A stretch of DNA of 37,478 nucleotides from an uncultured Bacilli bacterium (GCA_934096805.1 CAKOMW010000006.1:1-37478); one strand, 5' to 3'; shown: positions 15,961-23,994, numbered from the stretch's first letter. Notes: generated by a model not told the origin, from the sequence alone. Numbers and translations: made by a program.

Positions 15961-16350
15961 TTAATTATTTTGCCTAACAAGGTTTCTAAGACTAGTCCCT
16001 GCAAAAATAGCACCAACAACTATAGACACTACACTAAAAAGAGGAAAAAGAATATTAGTTTCATCATACTTCCATATAGCGTCACTAGGATTATTAGGAT
16101 TATACTTTATTTTAACAACTTCACCCTTATTCTTTGGAGAACTAGAATAACTATCACTCGTTTTGGTGTATCTTTTACCATTAACAACATACTCAACAAT
16201 AATTGCCTTCGATCCATCATAATCATACTTGTAATCAATAACAACCGAATCAGCATCAACATAAGATTTATTTTTATCAGCATAATCGCTTATATTAGAC
16301 ATTGAATAAATTAAAAGCCATATACCAATTCCCGCAAACACTAATCCCAT
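15961..16350 (-). CDS. DUF3592-type membrane protein
   Basis: 129 aa from the ATG at 16350, with a membrane helix at each end (LVFAGIGIWLLIYSM and LFPLFSVVSIVVGAIFAGT) flanking an extracytoplasmic beta-rich domain of about 75 residues with VEYVVNGKRYTKTSD and VKIKYNPNNPSDA. This is the standard DUF3592 layout; function unknown. AGGAG lies 5 bases before the ATG. A second, stronger ribosome site (AAGGAGGTG, 16398-16406) lies 48 bases further upstream with no ATG, GTG or TTG at proper spacing, only in-frame ATT codons, so the protein might start earlier. It has its own terminator. Confidence 0.8.
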   Translation of the reverse strand: MGLVFAGIGIWLLIYSMSNISDYADKNKSYVDADSVVIDYKYDYDGSKAIIVEYVVNGKRYTKTSDSYSSSPKNKGEVVKIKYNPNNPSDAIWKYDETNILFPLFSVVSIVVGAIFAGTSLRNLVRQNN

Positions 16351-16397
16351 AATAACTCCTAAACCAGACGAAAAATGATTCCTATAGATAATAATAA

Positions 16398-16407
16398 CAC
16401 CTCCTTA
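16398..16407 (-). promoter_or_regulatory. Strong ribosome binding site without a canonical start codon
   Basis: TAAGGAGGTG on the - strand is a near-perfect Shine-Dalgarno sequence. The codons at normal spacing are ATT ATT ATC, in frame with the DUF3592 gene. A GTG inside the site opens only a short frame that closes after 13 codons. Confidence 0.5.
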
Positions 16408-16518
16408 TCATATAACAATTATAACATAGAAAAGTAAAAGAGCAAAATAAAAGACCATTCCTTATTTATTGTTATAAATACTCTTTTTTTTCATATAATT
16501 CCTTAGGGAGGTCTTAAA

Positions 16519-17262
16519 ATGAAACAAATAATACCATTTGAAAAAGACATTTTATTTAAAACTAAGATTGGAGAACTTACAAGTATATCACTTGACAACG
16601 ACCTAATCTTAAAAGGTGAGGACTTAATAATAGGAAACTTTTATATCAAAGGCACATACAAAATGCTATCATCATCAACCAGTGAAGAAGAATACAGTTA
16701 TAAAATACCATGTGAAATTCAAATAAGCGATGAATATGACACCTATGACTGTAACATTGACATAGATGACTTTACATACGAAATAAAAAATGATGATACC
16801 CTTTATGTAAAAATATCAGTTTCAATAGACAATCTAGTAAAAAAAGAAGCACTAAAAGACATAACAGAACAACTAGAAACAAGAGAAGAACTACCTACTG
16901 AAAATTCCACCCCTCTAGTGGAACGCATAGTCCCAGAAACACCAAAAGAAATAAAAACAACTGAAGAACCAAAAGAAGAAATAAACGAACAACAAGAACA
17001 ACAAAGAGACATACCAGAAGTAGTGGACGAAAGAGAAAATATTTCACCAATAAACGTCATAAACGACATAAAATCTGACATCATAAAAGAAACTGAAGAA
17101 AGATATTTAACCTATAAAGTCTACATTGTAACAGAAGAAGACACCATTGAAACAATAACTGAAAAATACAGTGTAACCAAAGAGCAAATAAAAGATTACA
17201 ATGAATTTGACAACCTACAAGCAGGAATGAAACTAGTAATACCAAGCACTATCAATGATTGA
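16519..17262 (+). CDS. spoVID: SpoVID-like spore coat morphogenesis protein with C-terminal LysM
   Basis: 247 aa. The N-terminal 115 residues follow the SpoVID/SipL pattern: FEKDILFKTKIGELTSISLD, then LIIGNFYIKGTYKM and a beta-rich block to DTLYVKISVSI. A Glu/Pro/Thr-rich linker (about 120-190) leads to a C-terminal LysM (YKVYIVTEEDTIETITEKYS, then IKDYNEFDNLQAGMKLVIPS). In Bacillus SpoVID has this order and tethers and helps encase the coat around the forespore. The gene after it resembles ysxE, as in Bacillus, which strengthens the call. The ribosome site is AGGGAGGTC. CATATAAT at 16492-16499 with an ATA-containing segment upstream could be a sigma-E promoter, but the -35 match is weak. Shorter than Bacillus SpoVID (over 500 aa), mainly in the linker. 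Confidence 0.75.
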   Translation: MKQIIPFEKDILFKTKIGELTSISLDNDLILKGEDLIIGNFYIKGTYKMLSSSTSEEEYSYKIPCEIQISDEYDTYDCNIDIDDFTYEIKNDDTLYVKISVSIDNLVKKEALKDITEQLETREELPTENSTPLVERIVPETPKEIKTTEEPKEEINEQQEQQRDIPEVVDERENISPINVINDIKSDIIKETEERYLTYKVYIVTEEDTIETITEKYSVTKEQIKDYNEFDNLQAGMKLVIPSTIND

Positions 17263-18148
17263 TTATAAACTACTAAAAAAAACAGGAATAAATCCCAAAA
17301 GCTTTACCAAGAAAAAAACAGCAACAATAATAAATGACAGATACGTCTTAAAAGACAACAAAAATAACAATCAAATATTTTCATACCTAGAAGCCAGAAA
17401 TTTTAATCATGTACCTAAATCAATAATCATATCTGACAAATACATCCTTTATGATTATCAAAAAGACTATAATATATCAAAAGAAGAAAGAGCAATTGAA
17501 CTAGTAAATCTTATCTCACTCTTGCACAGCAAAACAACTAGATACAACAATGTATCACTAGACGACTACAAAAAAATATATGAAAAATATGAAGACGAAA
17601 TCGAAAAACTATCAAGCTATTACAACGATTTAAATGAACTAATAGACCGTGAAATATACATGTCACCATCCAAATACTTACTTGCTAGAAACATATCGAA
17701 AATATATTCCACACTAAACTATTGCAAAAATGAATTAGAAAACTGGTATGAGCTAGTAAAAGACGAAAAAAAACAAAGAGTAACCCTAATTCACAACAAC
17801 CTTGAACTAGAACACTTAATAAGAAATGAAAACAGTTACTTAATAAGCTGGGATAAATCAAAGTTTGAAAACCCTATCTACGACCTATACAATTTCTATA
17901 AAAAAAACTACGATGACATAGAATTTTCAAGCCTGTTAGAACAATATCAAAACAGATATCCATTAAAAGAAAGTGAACTAAAATTATTTTTTATCATGAT
18001 TTCGTTACCAGAAAAAATAGAATTTGAAAAAAAAGACTACAATAATTGTCTTAAAGTAGATAAACTATTAAATTACATATATAAAACAGACACCATTATC
18101 TCACCATATTATCCTAAAGATAAGAAAGAAGAGCAAAATAATTTCTAA
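17255..18148 (+). CDS. ysxE: YsxE/CotS-like spore coat kinase-fold protein
   Basis: 297 aa with a choline-kinase-like fold pattern: NDRYVLKDNKNNNQIFSYLE at the start (N-lobe), KYILYDYQ as hinge, a helical middle, and LIHNNLELEHLIRNENSYLI then SWDKSKFENPIYDLYNF, corresponding to the catalytic loop and metal-binding segment. The usual HxDxxxxN is changed to HNNLELEH and DW/DF is replaced by SWD, so catalysis is doubtful. The start overlaps the spoVID-like gene by 8 bases, so the two are coupled; spoVID-ysxE is a conserved pair in Bacillus. It ends 48 bases inside the convergent small gene. Identification rests on fold pattern plus synteny. Confidence 0.72.
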   Translation: MIDYKLLKKTGINPKSFTKKKTATIINDRYVLKDNKNNNQIFSYLEARNFNHVPKSIIISDKYILYDYQKDYNISKEERAIELVNLISLLHSKTTRYNNVSLDDYKKIYEKYEDEIEKLSSYYNDLNELIDREIYMSPSKYLLARNISKIYSTLNYCKNELENWYELVKDEKKQRVTLIHNNLELEHLIRNENSYLISWDKSKFENPIYDLYNFYKKNYDDIEFSSLLEQYQNRYPLKESELKLFFIMISLPEKIEFEKKDYNNCLKVDKLLNYIYKTDTIISPYYPKDKKEEQNNF

Positions 18149-18310
18149 AAAAAGAATAATAGCATTCCAAGTTATAGTAAAAAAAATAGTAATTATAGCT
18201 TGATAAAAAATAACAACTATCCAAAATGCAATAAGGCCGATGTAGCAACCACTACCTCGTCTTTTATTTTTACAAGCACTACAATTACACATAAAACTAT
18301 GTTTGTTCAT
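18101..18310 (-). CDS. Small membrane protein with Cys-rich N-terminus
   Basis: 69 aa from the ATG at 18310, preceded by AGGTGATT and by a good promoter at 18327-18355. The N-terminus has MCNCSACKNKRRGSGC, five Cys and three basic residues in 16 positions, which could bind a metal. Two hydrophobic segments follow (YIGLIAFWIVVIFYQAIITI and AIILFLEIILLFFLIFRII). I know no family. The frame overlaps the 3' end of ysxE by 48 bases on the opposite strand. The -10 region (CATATAAT) also looks like a sigma-E type element, so sporulation expression is possible but unproven. Confidence 0.65.
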   Translation of the reverse strand: MNKHSFMCNCSACKNKRRGSGCYIGLIAFWIVVIFYQAIITIFFTITWNAIILFLEIILLFFLIFRIIW

Positions 18311-18326
18311 AGCAATCACCTAAAAT

Positions 18327-18355
18327 ATTATATGAAAAAAGTTTAATTCTGACAA
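18327..18355 (-). promoter_or_regulatory. Promoter of the small Cys-rich membrane gene
   Basis: On the - strand TTGTCA (18355-18350), 17 bases, and TATAAT (18332-18327), 16 bases before the start codon. Confidence 0.75.
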
Positions 18356-18383
18356 TTTAGTAAATACTAATATTGGTGATAAC

Positions 18384-19175
18384 ATGAAAATATTAATAAC
18401 CGGAGCAACCTCTGGAATAGGATATAACCTAGCTAAAGAACTACTAAAAAGAAAACACACAGTTTATATAACAGTTCATCATAATAAAGAAATAAAGGGA
18501 GTAAGAAGAAAACTAAAAAAAGATAATATAAATAAAAATGTCTTCGTCTTCAAATTAGACATAACAAATAAAAAAGACAAACAATTAATAAATAAACTAG
18601 ACATAGACGTTTTAGTAAACCAAGCAGGAATAGGAATAGGTGGTTCGCTCTTAGACCTTGACATAAAAGACATAAGAGAGAATTTTGAAACAAACTTTTT
18701 TCAAACACTAGAACTAACCAAAATGTTCATAGACAAAAAAAGAAAAGAAGACCAAAAAGGCAAAGTGTTAATAACATCATCATTAGCTGGAATAATGCCA
18801 ATTCCTTTTTTAGGAAGCTATTGTTCCACCAAAGCAGCACTCTTAACAATGGGTTTATGCTTAGACAAAGAACTAAAAAAAAGCATATCAAAAGTAAAAC
18901 TAAAAATAATTCTGCCAGGAGCATACAAAACGGGATTCAACCAAATAATGATTGAAAACAAAGCAAAAGTTATGGAAGAAAGCGATTATTTCATTGAACC
19001 AGAACAAATAATAACAGAAGAAAGACAATTCTTTAATATAATTGAATCTCGAGATCTATCAAGCATTGTCTATCAAATGATTGATGCCATCGAAAAAGAT
19101 GATAATAAACTACTATATAAAGCCCCATTAAGTCAAAAAATATTTACTAAACTTTACATGTTATTATTTAAATAA
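18384..19175 (+). CDS. Short-chain dehydrogenase/reductase (SDR) family oxidoreductase
   Basis: 263 aa with the classical SDR pattern: cofactor motif TGATSGIG at the N-terminus, LDIT near 61, NQAGIG in place of the usual NNAG, catalytic SS of ITSSLAG, YCSTK (Tyr and Lys of YxxxK), and PGAYKT after it. It should be a cytoplasmic NAD(P)-dependent oxidoreductase; substrate cannot be read from sequence. HH after the second strand suggests NADP preference is not certain. The ATG at 18384 follows TTGGTGATAA. The last 55 residues (ending FTKLYMLLFK) include a mildly hydrophobic end, as in some SDRs acting on lipids. Confidence 0.88.
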   Translation: MKILITGATSGIGYNLAKELLKRKHTVYITVHHNKEIKGVRRKLKKDNINKNVFVFKLDITNKKDKQLINKLDIDVLVNQAGIGIGGSLLDLDIKDIRENFETNFFQTLELTKMFIDKKRKEDQKGKVLITSSLAGIMPIPFLGSYCSTKAALLTMGLCLDKELKKSISKVKLKIILPGAYKTGFNQIMIENKAKVMEESDYFIEPEQIITEERQFFNIIESRDLSSIVYQMIDAIEKDDNKLLYKAPLSQKIFTKLYMLLFK

Positions 19176-19194
19176 TCACCATTGTCCCATTTTG

Positions 19195-19203
19195 TGCTAT
19201 AAT
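19195..19203 (+). promoter_or_regulatory. Extended -10 promoter of murC
   Basis: TGCTATAAT (TGn plus TATAAT at 19198-19203) 24 bases before the murC start; no good -35 at standard distance. Confidence 0.6.
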
Positions 19204-19227
19204 AGATATAGAAAGTGGTGATAAAAA

Positions 19228-20526
19228 ATGACATATTTTTTCGCAGGAATAAAAGGCTCTGGAATGTCAGCTTTAGCATGCATTCTTCATGATATGGGAA
19301 ATACAGTCCTAGGATGTGACGATGCAAAAGTATATACCTTCACAGAAGAACCATTAAAATCTAGAAATATAAAATGCTATAAAGACGCCGAACAACTAAC
19401 AAAAGACATGATATTTATATATACAGCAGCCATCCATGACGAACACTATGCTATGAAAAAAGCTAGACAACTAGGATGCAAAATGTATGGTTACTATGAA
19501 ATGATTGGAGAATTAACAAAAAAATACGATTCTATCTGCATTGGAGGAACCCATGGCAAAACAACAACAACTGCTATGCTAGGACATATAATGCAAAACA
19601 CAATCGGAGCAAGCTATCTAATTGGCGATGGTACAGGATCAGTTGACAAAACTTCAAAAAACTTCATTGTTGAATCATGCGAATTTGAAAGACATTTATT
19701 ATTATATAAACCAAAATATGCAATTATAACTAATATTCATTATGATCATGTAGACTGCTATAAAAACATTGACGAAATAATTGAAGTTTTTCAAGAATTT
19801 GCCAATCATACCAAAGAAAAAGTAGTAGCATGCGGTGATGATCAAAACGTTAGACAAATAAAATCAGACAAAATGTTCTATTATGGATTTAATGATAATA
19901 ATGACATAATAGCAAAAAACCTAGACTTAAAAAGTGATGGAAGTAGTTTTGATGTCTATATAAACAATGATTTCTATGGACACTTTAACCTACACATATA
20001 TGGTAAGCATATGATTTTAGATGCTTTAGCATGTATCGGAATCTGTTATTTAAACAACATAGAAAAGGATGACATAATAAAATATTTAAATGACTTTGGT
20101 GGAGCCAAAAGAAGATTTCAAGAAACAAAAATAAACAATGTTGTATTGGTAGACGACTATGCCCACCATCCCAACGAAGTAAGAACAGTGTTAGAAACAG
20201 CAAGACAAAAGTATCCAGACAAAACACTCGTGGCAGTCTTAATTCCATATACAATATCAAGAACAGCTAGTTTCTATAAAGAATTCGCAGACGTTCTATC
20301 CCTAGCAGACAAAGCATTCGTAACAGACATCGAACCAGCTAGAGAAAAACCAGAAGACTACCCAGGAATCACTTCAGACCTAATAATAAACAATTGTAAA
20401 AATGCTGAAAAAATAAGTAGTGAAACAATAAATAAACTATATAAATATGACAATGCAGTAATCCCATTCATGGGTTGTAAAGACCCAACTTGGTTAATGG
20501 ATGCATATAAGGAAGGTTTAAAATGA
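19228..20526 (+). CDS. murC: UDP-N-acetylmuramate--L-alanine ligase
   Basis: 432 aa. MurC adds L-Ala to UDP-MurNAc, the first amino acid of the peptidoglycan stem. N-terminal nucleotide-sugar domain FFAGIKGSGMSALACILHDM; ATPase P-loop IGGTHGKTTTTAML near 107; NIHYDHVDCY as the metal-binding segment; then GGAKRRFQET and DDYAHHPNEV in the C-terminal part, both diagnostic of MurC. Start ATG 19228 after GTGGTGATAA. Its stop overlaps the start of the metallo-hydrolase gene (ATGA at 20523-20526), and a HAD gene follows 12 bases after that, so the three are one operon. Confidence 0.93.
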   Translation: MTYFFAGIKGSGMSALACILHDMGNTVLGCDDAKVYTFTEEPLKSRNIKCYKDAEQLTKDMIFIYTAAIHDEHYAMKKARQLGCKMYGYYEMIGELTKKYDSICIGGTHGKTTTTAMLGHIMQNTIGASYLIGDGTGSVDKTSKNFIVESCEFERHLLLYKPKYAIITNIHYDHVDCYKNIDEIIEVFQEFANHTKEKVVACGDDQNVRQIKSDKMFYYGFNDNNDIIAKNLDLKSDGSSFDVYINNDFYGHFNLHIYGKHMILDALACIGICYLNNIEKDDIIKYLNDFGGAKRRFQETKINNVVLVDDYAHHPNEVRTVLETARQKYPDKTLVAVLIPYTISRTASFYKEFADVLSLADKAFVTDIEPAREKPEDYPGITSDLIINNCKNAEKISSETINKLYKYDNAVIPFMGCKDPTWLMDAYKEGLK

Positions 20527-21053
20527 ATATAGAAATACTTACCGTAGGTTCCCTACAAACAAACTGTTATATACTATATATAAAAGATGAATGTCTGATA
20601 ATAGATCCAGGAGCAGACGAAAACACAATAATAAATACTATCGAAGAATTAAAATTAAAACCAATTGGTATTTTACTTACCCATGATCACTATGACCATG
20701 ACACATATGCAAAATCACTAAGTGAATTATATCAAGTTGAAATATATGACTATAAAAACCTTTTCGAAAAAGAACATCACATTGGCCCATTCAACTTTAA
20801 AGTAATCTATACCAAAGGCCACAGTGAAAGTAGTATAACATTCTACTTTGAAAATTATAAAATTATGTTCGTCGGAGACTTTATATTTAAAAACAGCATC
20901 GGAAGAGTAGACTTACCAACTGGCAACTATCAAGAAATGATAGAAAGCATAGAAAAAATAAAGAAATATGACGATGACATAACACTATATCCAGGACACG
21001 GAGAAGCAACAACTTTAGGTCATGAAAAAAAACATAATCCATACCTTAAGTAG
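20523..21053 (+). CDS. Metallo-beta-lactamase-fold hydrolase (glyoxalase II-like)
   Basis: 176 aa, shorter than the usual 200-210 of the YqgX/GloB-like group but with all metal motifs: LLTHDHYDHD (HxHxDH), the KGHSESSITF His, GDFIFKNSIGRVDLPTG (bridging Asp and substrate loop), and LYPGHGEATTLGHEKKHNPY at the end. Likely a cytoplasmic binuclear metal hydrolase acting on thioesters such as S-lactoyl derivatives; the substrate is not shown by sequence. It overlaps murC by 4 bases and is therefore coupled to it, though no wall-related role is evident. Confidence 0.88.
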   Translation: MNIEILTVGSLQTNCYILYIKDECLIIDPGADENTIINTIEELKLKPIGILLTHDHYDHDTYAKSLSELYQVEIYDYKNLFEKEHHIGPFNFKVIYTKGHSESSITFYFENYKIMFVGDFIFKNSIGRVDLPTGNYQEMIESIEKIKKYDDDITLYPGHGEATTLGHEKKHNPYLK

Positions 21054-21065
21054 GAGGAATCCACT

Positions 21066-21878
21066 ATGAGATACTTAATAGCAAGTGATATAGACAAAAC
21101 ATTAATAAAAAACTATAAAACAGACATCTCTGAAAAGACAAAACAAATAATAAACAAACTAAAAAACAATAATAACCTCTTCGTAATAGCATCAGGAAGG
21201 CCCCTAGAAAATATCAAAAGACTCTATGGAAAAAACTGTGACTACATAGTAGGATCAAATGGCGCCATCATCTATGACACAAAACATCAAAAAATAATAT
21301 ATAAAAATCCAATAAATAAACAAACATGCAAAGACATAATAAATACCATTGGAGATAACTACGAAAAATATACAATATGTACTAAAAGTGGTTGGAATAT
21401 AAATACAAAAAACACATACACTCCAATCTATAAAGAAGAAAAACTAATCAAAAATATAAACGAAGTAATAAACTATGAAATATATAAAATAGAAATATAC
21501 TATAAAAACAATCAAACCCTAGAGGAAATAACAAACAAACTAAAAAAATACAAAGACATCGAAGTGATAAAAGTCCAAAGAAGCGAAAGAGGATATATAG
21601 AAATTTCCAAAAAAGGAACAGATAAGTACAATGCCCTAAAACAAATAATGAAAATAGAAAACATAGATAATAATCAACTTATTACTTTTGGGGACAATCT
21701 AAATGACTATAACATGATAAAAAATGCTTCCATCGGAGTAGCAGTAGAAGACGCTAACCAAGAAATACTAAAAATAGCCAAAGAAACAACAAAACCATGC
21801 CAAGAAGATGGAGTATATTATTGGTTAAACAACAATTTTGACCTAGAAAACAATCAAATAAAGAAAAAAAACCAATAA
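21066..21878 (+). CDS. Cof-type HAD-IIB phosphatase
   Basis: 270 aa. HAD motifs: ASDIDKTLI (nucleophile Asp and acid/base Asp), VIASGRP (motif II), a Lys in the C2B cap/return region, and TFGDNLNDYNMIKNASIGVA (motif III/IV). The C2B cap lies between about residues 85 and 185. Members dephosphorylate small phosphorylated metabolites such as sugar phosphates, FMN or pyridoxal phosphate; the specific substrate is not known. The ATG follows AGGAGGAATCC. It is the last gene of the murC operon and is followed by the tRNA-Met gene. Confidence 0.9.
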   Translation: MRYLIASDIDKTLIKNYKTDISEKTKQIINKLKNNNNLFVIASGRPLENIKRLYGKNCDYIVGSNGAIIYDTKHQKIIYKNPINKQTCKDIINTIGDNYEKYTICTKSGWNINTKNTYTPIYKEEKLIKNINEVINYEIYKIEIYYKNNQTLEEITNKLKKYKDIEVIKVQRSERGYIEISKKGTDKYNALKQIMKIENIDNNQLITFGDNLNDYNMIKNASIGVAVEDANQEILKIAKETTKPCQEDGVYYWLNNNFDLENNQIKKKNQ

Positions 21879-21883
21879 ATTTA

Positions 21884-21912
21884 TTGAAAAAGTAAAATAT
21901 TTATGCTATATT
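21884..21912 (+). promoter_or_regulatory. Promoter of the tRNA-Met gene
   Basis: TTGAAA at 21884-21889, 17-base spacer, and TATATT at 21907-21912 preceded by TGC (extended -10), 19 bases before the tRNA. Confidence 0.75.
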
Positions 21913-21931
21913 AATATTGCCTACTTTTCAT

Positions 21932-22008
21932 GGCGATGTAGCTCAGCTGGCTAGAGCGTCCGGTTCATACCCGGAAGGTCGGGGGTTCAATCCCCTCCGT
22001 CGCTACCA
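21932..22008 (+). tRNA. tRNA-Met (anticodon CAT), elongator type
   Basis: A 77-base cloverleaf with encoded CCA end. The acceptor arm GGCGATG pairs with CGTCGCT, including a G1-U72 wobble. The D arm is GCTC/GAGC, the anticodon stem TCCGG/CCGGA encloses loop TTCATAC, and the T arm is GGGGG/CCCCT-type with TTCAATC. It closely resembles the Bacillus elongator tRNA-Met. It lacks the three consecutive G-C pairs and C1-A72 mismatch of the initiator, and differs from the tRNA-Ile2 that also carries CAT. Confidence 0.95.
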
Positions 22009-22019
22009 TAAAGTTTATT

Positions 22020-22044
22020 AATCCTTGTAAATCAAGGATTTTTA
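22020..22044 (+). terminator. Terminator of the tRNA-Met gene
   Basis: AATCCTTG / CAAGGATT stem with loop TAAAT and a T run, 11 bases after the tRNA. Confidence 0.9.
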
Positions 22045-22407
22045 TTATGCTTTAATATTTTAAAACACACTACCAAAAGAAATTATACTTTTTTTAGAAA
22101 ATAAAAAACTATCTGAAAGCTAAAAAATCAGAATTATATAAAAAACACCCAATTTACTTGGCTTTAAAAAAATAAATAGATTAAAGATAAATAACATTTA
22201 TAAGCATTTTAAAGGAGCTTGCTGTTTACTAACAGACATTGGAAAACATAGTGAAACAAACTAAAGACACGTTGTTATCGTACTCTATATGGAGAAAACC
22301 CACTGTACATAATACCATATTACATGTACTTTAGTGAAATAGGCAAATAAAAATACAAAAGTATCAATATCAATTATTCTGATTAATTATATAAATATAT
22401 AAAAAGG
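22045..22407. other. Gene-free stretch with possible RNA structure
   Basis: About 360 bases with no supported gene. The first 150 are simple AT-rich DNA. Between 22214 and 22335 the composition rises in G and C and several small complementary arms appear (CTGTT/AACAG at 22222-22235; TATATGG near 22297 with CCATAT near 22315). This could be an untranslated RNA or the remains of a gene. I found no promoter or terminator that would define one. A 29-codon - strand frame (22229-22318) has no ribosome site. Confidence 0.3.
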
Positions 22408-22438
22408 TTAACAAAAAGCAAAATATTTATGATATAAT
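22408..22438 (+). promoter_or_regulatory. Probable promoter of the DUF1963 gene
   Basis: TTAACA at 22408-22413 and TATAAT at 22433-22438; the spacer of 19 is long. The start codon follows 21 bases later. Confidence 0.5.
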
Positions 22439-22458
22439 TATAATCGGAGGTAAATATT

Positions 22459-23271
22459 ATGGATAATAGAAAAATTGATGAATTAATCAAAGAAATCGAT
22501 GAGCGAATAGAAAAACTAGAAGGCAAAGAACCAAAGCAAGAACTAACAGAAACTGAAGAAACACCTGAAGAAGGAACTTTTGGAATTGATGAAATAAAAA
22601 ACAGACTAAGAAGAAAAGCAACCATATTTGAAACAGGAGGAATAAGGCCAACAAATGAAATGTACGAAAGTTGGATAGGTAAAGTAGGATGGCAACAAGA
22701 AAATGAAGAACTACCAATGGATAAAGAAGGAAATCCAATGATCCCATTAGCAACTATATTTCTAGAAAAGTTAGAATATGTACCAGAATCATTAAAAGGA
22801 ATAAAACTAATTACTATATTTATGAGTAGTGATATTTGGAATAATATATCAGAATTTGATTATAAAGATTGGTTTACAATAAAAACTTATGATAATCTAG
22901 ACAATCTAGTTCCTTGTAACTATACATCAGAAGATATAATACCTTTTCCACTTCTTCCTAAATTAGTAACAGATGAATTTCCTTTTAGGGAAGATTTAGA
23001 CTATGAAACTTTTGAAATGATTGAAGAATTAGAAGAAAATGAAGATATTGACTATATAGACGATATATTTGAGGAAAATTACATTACTCATAAAATCGGA
23101 GGATACCCATCAATTATACAAGGAGGACTTGAACATGATGAAGGATTTGAATTTGTTTTACAAATCGCCTCAGATGAAAAAGCTGACTTTAATATCGTTG
23201 ATTCCGGCAACTTCTATTTCTGTTACAATCCTACTACAAAACAATGGTCTATAACATGTGATTTCTATTAA
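22459..23271 (+). CDS. DUF1963 (YwqG-like) protein
   Basis: 270 aa, cytoplasmic, acidic. An N-terminal helix (DELIKEIDERIEKLEGKE) is followed by the DUF1963 body. Recognisable parts are FETGGIRPTNE, GNPMIPLATIFLEKL near residue 95, and THKIGGYPSIIQGG then DEGFEFVLQIASDEKADFNI and DSGNFYFCYNP toward the C-terminus, which match the YwqG pattern of ligand-facing Gly/Asp motifs. Function of the family is unknown; members sometimes appear as immunity or stress proteins. The ribosome site is CGGAGG. It converges on lexA with a shared terminator between. Confidence 0.8.
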   Translation: MDNRKIDELIKEIDERIEKLEGKEPKQELTETEETPEEGTFGIDEIKNRLRRKATIFETGGIRPTNEMYESWIGKVGWQQENEELPMDKEGNPMIPLATIFLEKLEYVPESLKGIKLITIFMSSDIWNNISEFDYKDWFTIKTYDNLDNLVPCNYTSEDIIPFPLLPKLVTDEFPFREDLDYETFEMIEELEENEDIDYIDDIFEENYITHKIGGYPSIIQGGLEHDEGFEFVLQIASDEKADFNIVDSGNFYFCYNPTTKQWSITCDFY

Positions 23272-23277
23272 TAAAAC

Positions 23278-23308
23278 AAAAAAGAGAACAAAGCTGTCTC
23301 TCTTTTTT
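23278..23308. terminator. Terminator between DUF1963 and lexA, possibly bidirectional
   Basis: Stem AAAAAAGAGA / TCTCTTTTTT at 23278-23287 and 23299-23308 with T runs readable in both directions. Confidence 0.8.
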
Positions 23309-23323
23309 AATACTATAATTTAA

Positions 23324-23941
23324 TTAAAACTTTCTATAAAGCCCTATAACCTTACCAAGAATAGTAACATTATTTAAAATGATAGGTTCCATATAATCAT
23401 TTTCAGGTTGTAATCTGAAATGACCATTTTCTTTATAAAAAGTCTTAACAGTCACTTCATTATCATCAGTAAGAGCAACCACGGTATCCCCATTTTTAGC
23501 ATCTTTACATCTTTCAACAACAATAATATCACCATCATAAATACCAACATTAACCATTGAATCACCACTTGTCTTTAAAGTAAACACTTCCTTCTTACCA
23601 TTAATCATTGTAACAGGAAGATCAAAATACTCATTTGGTTGTTCAATAGCCTCAATTGGATTACCACAAGAAGCCTTTCCTAAAAGAGGAACAGAAACAA
23701 TACTTTCATTTCTCTTGTCATACTCATTTGGTACAAGAATCTCAATAGTTCTATTTTTTCTATTATCTTTATTTATATAACCTTTACTTTGTAAATTATC
23801 CAAATGAACTTGCACAGTTGCAGTACTACTTAAACCAGTAGCTTCACATAAATCCCTTACAGTAGGTGGATAACCTTTCTTAGCCATATACTTTTTTAAC
23901 TCTCTTAAAACTACTTCCTGCTTATTAGTTAACTTTTCCAT
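23324..23941 (-). CDS. lexA: LexA repressor
   Basis: 205 aa, the standard length. LexA represses SOS genes and self-cleaves when RecA filaments form. The N-terminal winged helix is clear (KKGYPPTVRDLCEATGLSST, then TVQVHLDNLQSKGYI). The catalytic domain has Ser 128 (TSGDSMVN) and Lys 166 (NEVTVKTF), in line with Bacillus Ser127 and Lys165. The cleavage site reads KASCGNP, so the scissile bond is Cys92-Gly93 rather than the common Ala-Gly; UmuD also uses Cys-Gly. The ATG follows AAGGAGGTATATT. Its promoter contains a 16-base inverted repeat, suggesting autoregulation. Confidence 0.95.
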   Translation of the reverse strand: MEKLTNKQEVVLRELKKYMAKKGYPPTVRDLCEATGLSSTATVQVHLDNLQSKGYINKDNRKNRTIEILVPNEYDKRNESIVSVPLLGKASCGNPIEAIEQPNEYFDLPVTMINGKKEVFTLKTSGDSMVNVGIYDGDIIVVERCKDAKNGDTVVALTDDNEVTVKTFYKENGHFRLQPENDYMEPIILNNVTILGKVIGLYRKF

Positions 23942-23965
23942 AATATACCTCCTTCTTCATTTTTT

Positions 23966-23994
23966 ATTATACATTACAAATAATCGTTTGTAAA
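23966..23994 (-). promoter_or_regulatory. lexA promoter with overlapping operator-like inverted repeat
   Basis: On the - strand TTTACA (23994-23989), 17 bases, TATAAT (23971-23966). The spacer and the -35 edge contain ACAAACGATTATTTGT (23991-23976), a perfect ACAAA-N6-TTTGT inverted repeat. Binding of LexA there would block RNA polymerase. It is not the Bacillus consensus CGAACNNNNGTTCG, so the operator may be lineage-specific. Confidence 0.7.

Noticed and set aside
22229..22318. 29-codon - strand frame in the gap after tRNA-Met
   Set aside because: No ribosome site or promoter; the residue pattern is not that of a known small protein.
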